A stretch of 64,000 nt of DNA from Arthrobacter sp. UNC362MFTsu5.1. Lineage in GTDB: Bacteria; Actinomycetota; Actinomycetes; Actinomycetales; Micrococcaceae. Within the stretch, counting starts at the first letter, position 1; each line of letters starts with the position of its first letter. The notes beneath the pieces were generated by a model, which was not told the origin of the DNA, made no database searches, and saw only the letters and a list, made by a program, of their open reading frames with translations. The stretch spans positions 1 through 64,000 of the forward strand of contig NZ_JMLE01000020.1 in the NCBI RefSeq assembly GCF_000685965.1. Direction: 5' to 3'. The translations under genes were made by a program, and so were the position numbers. Shown here one piece after another: positions 58,148-64,000 of this stretch.

Positions 58148-59716
58148 CTAGCCGCGGCGGACGGGGACCGCCGGCATACCGAGGGACACGCCGCTCTTGG
58201 CGCCGTTCCCGCCGGAACCGCTGCCGGGAACCGGCACACCGCAGGAGTCCGCCTGCGACCTGTCCCAGGCGTCACCGGCACGCGAGCGGCGCAGGGTGTA
58301 GTCCGCCGCCGAGGCCGGATCCGCGACCAGGTGGAAAGCCGCGGCTTCGGTGATGGTGACTGTCACGAGGTCGCCGGGGCGCGGTGTCTCCGCACCTTCC
58401 GGGACCGAGAAGTGCACGAGGCGCTGGTCCTGCGACCGGCCCGACAAACGGTGGGTTTCCTCCGCCTTGCGGCCCGACTGCGCCGTGACCATGACTTCGA
58501 CCCGGCGGCCCAGCTGGCGGGCGTTCTCCTCGGCCGCAATCCGGTCCTGCAACGCCGTCAGGCGCTCAAAGCGCTCCTGCACCACTGCCTTGGGAAGCTG
58601 GTCCGGCAAGTCCGCTGCGGGGGTACCGGGGCGCTTGGAGTACTGGAAGGTGAACGCCGTCGCAAAACGTGATTTCTCGACGACATCAAGCGTGGCCTGG
58701 AAGTCCTCTTCGGTTTCACCGGGAAACCCGACGATGAGGTCGGTGGAAATGGCGGCATGCGGAATCCGTTCCCGGACCTTGTCCAGGATGCCGAGGAACT
58801 TGGTGGAGCGGTATGAGCGCTTCATGTCCTTGAGGACTTTGTCCGAGCCGGACTGCAGCGGCATGTGCAGCTGCGGCATCACGTTGGCGGTTTCAGCCAT
58901 GGCGTCAATGACGTCGTCAGTGAAGGCGGCCGGGTGCGGGCTGGTGAATCGGACCCGTTCGAGGCCTTCGATTTCACCGCAGGCACGCAGCAGTTTGGAG
59001 AAGGCCTGCCGGTCGCCGAATTCCACCCCGTAGGAGTTCACGTTCTGGCCCAGGAGCGTGACTTCAATCGCTCCGTCATCGACGAGTGCCTGGATTTCGG
59101 CGAGGATGTCGCCGGGGCGGCGGTCCTTTTCCTTCCCGCGCAGGGCAGGAACGATGCAGAACGTGCAGGTGTTGTTGCAGCCCACGGAAATGGACACCCA
59201 GCCCGAATACACCGAGTCCCGCTTCGTGGGGAGCGTGGATGGAAAAACGTCCAGCGACTCGAGGATCTCGAGCTGCGCTTCGTTGTTGTGCCGGGCGCGG
59301 TCCAAGAGTGCGGGCAGCGCGCCGACGTTGTGGGTGCCGAAGACCGCGTCCACCCAGGGGGCCTTCTTCAGGATCGTTTCGCGGTCCTTCTGGGCCAGGC
59401 AGCCGCCCACCGCGATCTGCATGCCGGGGTTGGCCGCTTTGACCGGCGCGAGCATCCCGAGGTTGCCATAGAGCTTGTTGTCGGCGTTTTCACGGACGGC
59501 GCAGGTGTTGAACACCACCACGTCCGCGTGCTCGCCCGACGCGGGCACGTAGCCGGCGTCTTCCAGCATGCCGGCCATCCGCTCGGAGTCGTGCACGTTC
59601 ATCTGGCAGCCGAAGGTGCGCACCTGATAGGTGCGCGGCGGGGCAGCCGCGGGTGCTGCCTCGATGCTGGCGGAAGTACTGGTGCCGGACGCTGGGGAAG
59701 GAATGGTCAAACTCAC
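58148..59716 (-). CDS. miaB: tRNA-2-methylthio-N6-dimethylallyladenosine synthase
   Basis: Radical SAM methylthiotransferase converting i6A37 to ms2i6A37. UPF0004 domain with three cluster Cys (RTFGCQMN, FNTCAVRE, VGGCLAQ), then the radical SAM motif CNNTCTFCIVP and a C-terminal TRAM domain. 522 aa with an Ala/Ser-rich N-terminus and a roughly 60-residue Gly/Ser tail. Start GTG 59716 has TACCCT 6 nt upstream, again leaderless-type, though it also follows recX by 17 nt. Confidence 0.95.
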   Translation of the reverse strand: MSLTIPSPASGTSTSASIEAAPAAAPPRTYQVRTFGCQMNVHDSERMAGMLEDAGYVPASGEHADVVVFNTCAVRENADNKLYGNLGMLAPVKAANPGMQIAVGGCLAQKDRETILKKAPWVDAVFGTHNVGALPALLDRARHNNEAQLEILESLDVFPSTLPTKRDSVYSGWVSISVGCNNTCTFCIVPALRGKEKDRRPGDILAEIQALVDDGAIEVTLLGQNVNSYGVEFGDRQAFSKLLRACGEIEGLERVRFTSPHPAAFTDDVIDAMAETANVMPQLHMPLQSGSDKVLKDMKRSYRSTKFLGILDKVRERIPHAAISTDLIVGFPGETEEDFQATLDVVEKSRFATAFTFQYSKRPGTPAADLPDQLPKAVVQERFERLTALQDRIAAEENARQLGRRVEVMVTAQSGRKAEETHRLSGRSQDQRLVHFSVPEGAETPRPGDLVTVTITEAAAFHLVADPASAADYTLRRSRAGDAWDRSQADSCGVPVPGSGSGGNGAKSGVSLGMPAVPVRRG

Positions 59717-59733
59717 CTGTTAAGGGTACCGGT

Positions 59734-60336
59734 TCACAGGAAGTCTGCCGCCGCCGGTTCACCGGCGGCAGCGTCGAGGACCTCCCCCACGATCCGGAAA
59801 GCCTGGGAGGGCTGGTATCCCTTCCGCGCCAGCATTGACCCCAGCCGGCGCGTGACCTTGTCCCGCTCGGCGCGGTCGCTGAGGTCCACAGAGCCTTTGA
59901 GCTTGCGTTCGACGAGTTGGCGTGCGGCGGACTCCTCCGCTTCGTCGCTGAGTTGCTCCAGGGCCCGTGCCGCAATGTCAGCCTCGATGCCCTTGTCCGC
60001 GAGTTCGCGGCGCAACGCTCCCTTGGCAAGCTTCCGGGTCTGGGACCTGCTCCGGACCCACATGTCCGCGAACTCCGCATCATCGACGAGCCGGACTTCT
60101 TCAAACCGGTCCAGGACGGCCTCGGCCACATCCTCCGGGACGTTGCGTTCGGCGAGCTTGCGGGCAAGCTGCAGCCTGCTCTTGGGCGAGCTCGTGAGCT
60201 GCCGCAACACAATGGCCCGCGCCACCGAGGCCGGGTCCGGCTCAGCGTCCAGTTCGGCCTCCGGCTCCCGGGAGAACCCGGCCCGGTCCCCGCTGGGCCC
60301 GGTCCGGCCGGACCGGTCTCCCCTAGAAACCGTCAA
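59734..60336 (-). CDS. recX: regulatory protein RecX
   Basis: RecA modulator built of three-helix repeats: ARAIVLRQLTSSPKSRLQLA, VLDRFEEVRLVDDAEFADMW and a C-terminal KGYQPSQAFRIVGE. The start is unclear: the first family block has no ATG/GTG ahead of it, so I use TTG 60336, which overlaps the recA 3' end by 14 nt; a start at 60492 lies deep within recA. About 200 aa. It follows recA, as in most actinobacteria, so the pair is SOS-coexpressed. Confidence 0.85.
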   Translation of the reverse strand: MTVSRGDRSGRTGPSGDRAGFSREPEAELDAEPDPASVARAIVLRQLTSSPKSRLQLARKLAERNVPEDVAEAVLDRFEEVRLVDDAEFADMWVRSRSQTRKLAKGALRRELADKGIEADIAARALEQLSDEAEESAARQLVERKLKGSVDLSDRAERDKVTRRLGSMLARKGYQPSQAFRIVGEVLDAAAGEPAAADFL

Positions 60337-61378
60337 CGGCCTTGAGCTTGGGCGACGCCTCGGCTTCAGCCGCAGCCGGCTTGACGCCGACGCCCAGCTT
60401 CTCCTTGATGAGGCGCTCCAGTTCGGCGGCCAGCTCCGGGTTGTCCCGCAGGAAGCGGCGGGAGTTCTCCATGCCCTGGCCCAGCTGGTCACCGTCGTAG
60501 GTGAACCACGAACCGGACTTCTTGATCAGTCCGTGCTCGACACCCATGTCGATGATGCCGCCCTCACGGGAGATGCCCTGGCCGTAGATGATGTCGAATT
60601 CGGCGATCTTGAAGGGCGGGGCCATCTTGTTCTTGACGATTTTCGCCTTGGTCCGGTTGCCCACCGAGTCGGCGCCTTCCTTCAGCGTCTGGATGCGGCG
60701 GACATCGATACGGATGGAGGCGTAGAACTTCAGTGCCTTACCGCCGGTAGTTGTCTCGGGCGATCCGAAGAAGACGCCGATCTTTTCGCGCAGTTGGTTG
60801 ATGAAGATGGCGGTGGTCTTGGTCTGGCTCAAGCGGCCGGTGATCTTACGCAGCGCCTGGCTCATCAGGCGGGCCTGGAGGCCCACGTGGCTGTCGCCCA
60901 TGTCGCCTTCGATTTCCGCGCGGGGCACGAGGGCTGCCACGGAGTCAATGACGATGACATCGAGGGAGCCCGAGCCGATCAGCATGTCCATGATTTCCAG
61001 GGCCTGCTCACCGGTGTCCGGCTGGGAAACCAGCAGGGCGTCGGTATCCACACCCAGCTTGGCGGCGTATTCCGGATCCAGTGCGTGCTCGGCGTCGATG
61101 AACGCTGCGATGCCGCCCTGCCGCTGGGCGTTCGCGACCGCATGCAGGGCCACGGTGGTCTTACCCGACGATTCCGGGCCGTAGATTTCCACGACGCGGC
61201 CGCGCGGCAGGCCGCCAATTCCGAGGGCAACGTCCAAGGCAATGGAGCCCGTGGGGATTACCTCGATGGGAGCACGTACTTCATCGCCCAGCCGCATGAC
61301 GGAGCCTTTGCCGAACTGCTTGTCGATCTGTGCAAGCGCTGCGTCGAGCGCCTTCTGACGATCCGGGGCTGCCGCCAT
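60323..61378 (-). CDS. recA: recombinase RecA
   Basis: Strand-exchange ATPase and LexA co-protease. Walker A GPESSGKTTVALH, Walker B VIVIDSVAALVP, the L2 region ETTTGGKALKFYASIRIDVR and C-domain SWFTYDGDQLGQGMEN. 351 aa. ATG 61378 with GAGGTG upstream; a LexA-type box lies 143 bp upstream (61521-61536). No intein. Confidence 0.98.
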   Translation of the reverse strand: MAAAPDRQKALDAALAQIDKQFGKGSVMRLGDEVRAPIEVIPTGSIALDVALGIGGLPRGRVVEIYGPESSGKTTVALHAVANAQRQGGIAAFIDAEHALDPEYAAKLGVDTDALLVSQPDTGEQALEIMDMLIGSGSLDVIVIDSVAALVPRAEIEGDMGDSHVGLQARLMSQALRKITGRLSQTKTTAIFINQLREKIGVFFGSPETTTGGKALKFYASIRIDVRRIQTLKEGADSVGNRTKAKIVKNKMAPPFKIAEFDIIYGQGISREGGIIDMGVEHGLIKKSGSWFTYDGDQLGQGMENSRRFLRDNPELAAELERLIKEKLGVGVKPAAAEAEASPKLKAVDGF

Positions 61379-61520
61379 GGTTCACACCTCTAGTTTTCTC
61401 GCTGTGGAGTGGCCTGACCGGCCCTTTGTCTGTCATCACCGACGCTAACGGCACCCACCGACATTCTTGCCGGATGACATTGCGTATGTGGAAAACGGTC
61501 TGCAAAAAGCATAGCCCGAC

Positions 61521-61536
61521 CCGAACAGATATTCGA
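61521..61536 (-). promoter_or_regulatory. LexA box upstream of recA
   Basis: CCGAACAGATATTCGA matches 10 of 12 fixed positions of the SOS box, between the DUF3046 stop and recA. Expected for SOS induction of recA-recX. Confidence 0.65.
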
Positions 61537-61567
61537 ACAATCCTGCGGCGTGTCAGGCGGCGGACGC

Positions 61568-61792
61568 TCAGTTCCGGGACGGCTTGATGTCCCTGCCGAG
61601 CCGCCGCTCAGCCGGGACGTCCTGCACGTCGCAGATCGCGAGCCATACCTGCCGCGGCGGGACTCCCGCCGCCAGCGCCTGGTCCGCTGTCCGGCTGCCT
61701 ACGCCTGCCAGCACCAGTGAGCTGCTGAGGACCCGGGAGTACCCCGCGCCGAACTCATCGTCCATTAGCCGCCAAAAGTCGCTGATTCGCAC
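61568..61792 (-). CDS. DUF3046 domain protein
   Basis: 74 aa, nearly all DUF3046: MRISDFWRLMDDEFGAGYSR, LAGVGSRTADQALAAGVPPR, WLAICDVQDVPAERRLG. The function is unknown, but the gene sits directly upstream of recA in many actinobacteria. GTG start. Separated from recA by 189 bp containing the LexA box, so it has an independent promoter. Confidence 0.9.
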   Translation of the reverse strand: MRISDFWRLMDDEFGAGYSRVLSSSLVLAGVGSRTADQALAAGVPPRQVWLAICDVQDVPAERRLGRDIKPSRN

Positions 61793-61833
61793 CGATAAAG
61801 TCTCTCACGCCTGCGGCCAATAGAATGGTTGCC

Positions 61834-62343
61834 ATGAGCAACCCAGCTGTGGAACCCGTTGATTCCGGGGCCACCGAAAACAGCGTCGACGCGGCCCTGC
61901 GGACCGTAGAGCACCAGATCAGCCTGTTCTGGCGCCGCGGACGCTCCATCTCCCAGCAACTCTCGCGGCAGGTCCACCCGGACATGGAACCGGCAGCCTA
62001 TGGCCTGCTCACCGTCATCCGCAGGGAAGGCCCCATCAGGCTCACGGAACTCGCTTCATGCATCGGAGTGGGCAAACCCTCAGTCAGCCGGCAGATCGCA
62101 TTCCTGGAGAGCATCGGCCTGGTGTCCAAGGAAGCGGACCCGCTCGACGGCCGTGCCCAAACCATCCGGCTCACGCCCAAGGGCGAGGAGAAGATGCACC
62201 AGGTCCAGGATGCCCGGCGCGAAGTCTTCCGTGAACGGCTGGGGGAATGGCCGGTGGAGGACCTGCAGACCCTTGCCGCCTACATGGCAAAGCTCAACGC
62301 CACGTATGAGCGGGACGGCTTCCCGAAGGACGAGGCGAAGTAA
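61834..62343 (+). CDS. MarR-family transcriptional regulator
   Basis: 169-aa winged-helix repressor: IRLTELASCIGVGKPSVSRQI is the recognition region and KEADPLDGRAQTIRLTPKGEE the wing (DxRx-type motif). The ligand and target are unknown; no adjacent transporter is obvious. ATG 61834 lies 7 nt after TAGAAT (61821-61826), a textbook leaderless arrangement; an ATG at 61825 overlaps that -10. Confidence 0.9.
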   Translation: MSNPAVEPVDSGATENSVDAALRTVEHQISLFWRRGRSISQQLSRQVHPDMEPAAYGLLTVIRREGPIRLTELASCIGVGKPSVSRQIAFLESIGLVSKEADPLDGRAQTIRLTPKGEEKMHQVQDARREVFRERLGEWPVEDLQTLAAYMAKLNATYERDGFPKDEAK

Positions 62344-62362
62344 CAACGGCGAAGCAACAACA

Positions 62363-62391
62363 AAGGGCCTCCGGCTTAGCCGGAGGCCCTT
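62363..62391. terminator. bidirectional terminator between marR and clgR
   Basis: Perfect 13-bp stem AAGGGCCTCCGGC / GCCGGAGGCCCTT with TTA loop, between convergent stops. Confidence 0.8.
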
Positions 62392-62429
62392 CGTGTCACG
62401 CGTAAAGACTAGGTTCTGACGTGAGCCGG

Positions 62430-62789
62430 TCAGCGGGCGCCCGAGAGCAGTCCCTTGGCCAGTTCGTCAGAGAGGTCGGTAGTGAGTTCGCGGTCAAGGT
62501 CACGGCCGTAGCGCTGCGAGAATTCCTGCGGGACGGTATCCGGAACAGCAACGCCTTCAGCGACGGCAACGCGGTCGCTCACTTCGCGGAGCATGCTGGA
62601 CAACGGGACGTCCAGGGCCGAGCAGATCGAAGACAGCAGCTCCGAAGAGGCTTCCTTCTGGCCGCGCTCCACTTCACTGAGGTAACCCAGGGATACCCGG
62701 GCACTATGTGACACTTCGCGGAGGGTTCGGCCCTGACGCTGGCGAACGTCGCGCAGAACATCACCGATTTCGTGACGAAGTACTACCAT
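62430..62789 (-). CDS. clgR: ClgR-type XRE-family regulator
   Basis: 119 aa with an XRE HTH at the N-terminus (IGDVLRDVRQRQGRTLREVS ... VSLGYLSEVERGQKEASSEL). Sequence and position beside cinA/pgsA and recA match ClgR, the activator of clp protease genes in Streptomyces, Corynebacterium and Mycobacterium (Rv2745c). ATG 62789 has AAGGAG 6 nt upstream; the frame is open to 62882 but that start lacks a good site. C-terminus LLSGAR: actinobacterial ClgR often ends in Ala-type residues recognised by Clp, so self-limiting degradation is possible. The 233-bp upstream region is AT-rich and presumably carries its promoter. Confidence 0.85.
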   Translation of the reverse strand: MVVLRHEIGDVLRDVRQRQGRTLREVSHSARVSLGYLSEVERGQKEASSELLSSICSALDVPLSSMLREVSDRVAVAEGVAVPDTVPQEFSQRYGRDLDRELTTDLSDELAKGLLSGAR

Positions 62790-63022
62790 CTTGCGCTCCT
62801 TCTGTTCGCTCTTTGCCTGATCGGCGAGGCCCACATCCTTCCAGCGGACAACGCCGTTTACGGATACGGGCTGCTTTACCATCTGTATCGCCTTGCTCCC
62901 TCGTACGTCAGGTCCGCCCTCATCAGGCGAACCATAATTATTTACTCATCCTAGGCGCCTCCCATATTCGGAAGCGACACAATGTAACAACTATTAGGAA
63001 TCAAATTTTGTTCCCGGCAACT

Positions 63023-63517
63023 TTACGCCGGGTAAGCCTCGGAAGATAGGGCTTCCAGCAGCCGCTCCAACGCAGCCGCGCAGGCCTGGCCGCGGATGTC
63101 CGCGCGGTTGCCTTCAAAAACGTAGCCGAACGACCTCGCGCCGTCCGCGGTGGCGACACCGACGAACACTGTCCCCACGGCCTTGCCGCCGTGGGGTTCC
63201 GGCCCGGCGACACCCGTCGTGGACACACCGATGTCCGCTCCGCAGACCCGTCGCGCCCCGGCTGCCATCGCCTTAGCGACATCGCCGTCCACTGATCCGA
63301 CGGCGTCGAGCAGTTCGGCGGGTACGCCAAGCACGTCCGCCTTGACTGAGTTCTGGTAGGACACCACGCCGCCCTGGAGCATTCCCGAGGCGCCGGGGGT
63401 ATCGGCGAGGACCGCCGCCACCATGCCGGCAGTCAGCGACTCGGCGGTAGCCACGGTCAGTCCGCGGCCAATGGCACCGTTGACTGCTTGTTCGGCGATG
63501 CGGTGCAGGTTACTCAT
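63023..63517 (-). CDS. CinA-family nicotinamide-nucleotide amidohydrolase (PncC-like)
   Basis: 164-aa stand-alone CinA C-terminal domain: TVATAESLTAGMVAAVLAD, the active-site-region GGVVSYQNSVKADVLGV, and GVSTTGVAGPEPHGGKAVG. It deamidates NMN to nicotinic acid mononucleotide in characterised PncC; there is no N-terminal COG1058 half. ATG 63517 with AGGAGAG upstream. Overlaps the pgsA stop by 4 nt (ATGA). Confidence 0.92.
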   Translation of the reverse strand: MSNLHRIAEQAVNGAIGRGLTVATAESLTAGMVAAVLADTPGASGMLQGGVVSYQNSVKADVLGVPAELLDAVGSVDGDVAKAMAAGARRVCGADIGVSTTGVAGPEPHGGKAVGTVFVGVATADGARSFGYVFEGNRADIRGQACAAALERLLEALSSEAYPA

Positions 63518-64000
63518 GGCAGCTCTCCTTTTACGCGTTGGCTGGCTGCGCGCCGGCCGTTCGCGCGCAGCTTGAGCGCTTCGACAACATACTGGCCGCC
63601 TGTCCAGACGGTGATGGCCACGGCCGCCAGCATCACCAGGAAAGCCACCACTCCCAGCCACGGGGCCAGTGAGGCGAGCGGGACCACGTACAGCAGGATC
63701 GCAACGGTCTGCACCACAGTCTTCAGCTTGCCTCCCCGCGACGCCGGGATGACGCCGTACCGGATGACGAAGAACCGCAGTGCCGTGATTCCCCATTCGC
63801 GGGCGAGGATCAGGACGGTGATCCACCACGGCAGTTCGTTCAGCAGCGAGAGCATCACCAGGGCGGAGCCGGTGAGCAGCTTGTCCGCGATCGGATCGGC
63901 GATCTTGCCGAAATCGGTGATCAGTCCCCTGCTGCGGGCGATGTCGCCGTCGAGCTTGTCCGTGTAAATGGCAACCGCAAACGTCAGGGCCGCGGCCCAG
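63514..64000 (-). CDS. pgsA: CDP-diacylglycerol--glycerol-3-phosphate phosphatidyltransferase (partial, 5' end outside window)
   Basis: Membrane enzyme for phosphatidylglycerol phosphate. The CDP-alcohol phosphotransferase motif is complete: DKLDGDIARS, then GKIADPIAD, matching D-x2-DG-x2-AR-x8-G-x3-D-x3-D. Helices LALVM-LSLLN, WWITVLILARE, VVQTVAILLYVVPLASLA and VAFLVMLAAVAITVW follow. About 161 residues are present; the N-terminus lies beyond the right edge. Upstream partner of cinA. Confidence 0.92.
   Translation of the reverse strand, partial: WAAALTFAVAIYTDKLDGDIARSRGLITDFGKIADPIADKLLTGSALVMLSLLNELPWWITVLILAREWGITALRFFVIRYGVIPASRGGKLKTVVQTVAILLYVVPLASLAPWLGVVAFLVMLAAVAITVWTGGQYVVEALKLRANGRRAASQRVKGELP

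Noticed and set aside
58865..61393. 842-codon open frame on the plus strand
   Set aside because: It lies antisense to miaB, recX and recA, whose homology is unmistakable. Long antisense frames are expected at this GC content, and the translation is Arg/Gly/Val-rich without any domain.
62790..63022. ClgR autoregulatory operator upstream of clgR
   Set aside because: GTTCGC half-sites occur but no full GTTCGC-N5-GCG-type palindrome with correct spacing was found.

Overview
The window is a contiguous, high-GC, gene-dense chromosomal segment of an actinobacterium. The most likely source is a Micrococcaceae member of the Arthrobacter/Pseudarthrobacter type. This rests on the 16S rRNA 5' end, on the actinobacterial gene orders argC-J-B-D-F-R-G-H and pgsA-cinA-clgR/DUF3046-recA-recX-miaB-miaA-dapF, on a mycothiol-type maleylpyruvate isomerase homologue, on a PriA-type HisA, and on the pervasive apparent leaderless promoters. 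No tRNA, insertion sequence, prophage or CRISPR array was seen. The genes carry no frameshifts that I can detect; only the 16S rRNA (left edge) and pgsA (right edge) are cut by the window.

Layout. 1-655: start of an rRNA operon reading left, with its promoter and leader. 656-5089: tyrS, a HelD-type RNA polymerase-recycling ATPase, apt. 5121-8007: an alkylation-repair island (AAG-type glycosylase, Ada/AraC/AlkA fusion, Ogt). 8068-9376: a mycothiol-dependent-enzyme family protein and a PNPOx-like flavoenzyme. 9525-18225: the complete arginine operon with ArgR, preceded by two ArgR-box-like sites. 18440-20656: fatty acid desaturase and quinone oxidoreductase. 20748-26876: a Pls/PosA-family single-module NRPS, an M1 metallopeptidase and a phosphopantetheinyl transferase. 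26932-30539: pheST. 30843-33878: small envelope/unknown genes, pyroglutamyl peptidase and a radical SAM (SplB-like) gene under a LexA box. 34004-36587: methionine importer metNIQ with an unusual leader. 36746-41100: Nudix, MFS, CDF, GlsB and SpoU methyltransferase genes. 41148-43142: infC-rpmI-rplT. 43488-46307: DUF1844, MFS, SseB. 46321-49876: hisC-hisB-hisH-(new 52-aa membrane protein)-priA. 49974-53592: LysM protein divergent from lexA, then dinG. 53585-59716: hflX, an RsmC-like methyltransferase, dapF, miaA, miaB. 59734-64000: recX, recA, DUF3046, MarR, clgR, cinA, pgsA.

How it fits together. Two biosynthetic operons (Arg, His) are nearly complete in the window. An SOS network is visible: LexA-type boxes lie at lexA/LysM, recA and the SplB-like radical SAM gene. 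The most striking accessory locus is the NRPS-M1-PPTase set: a membrane-embedded poly-amino-acid synthetase related to epsilon-poly-lysine synthetase, a candidate polymer-processing peptidase directly behind it, and a PPTase that could activate its carrier domain. By-eye alignment of the adenylation pocket suggests a basic amino acid substrate.

Other points of note: a TANNNT hexamer about 6-8 nt before the start codon of about fifteen genes (leaderless transcription); a 26-bp repeat that has become the N-terminus of both ArgH and ArgD; an ATT start codon and a long Ala/Pro/Lys-rich tail on IF-3; and a three-segment, mutually exclusive hairpin array ahead of metN.
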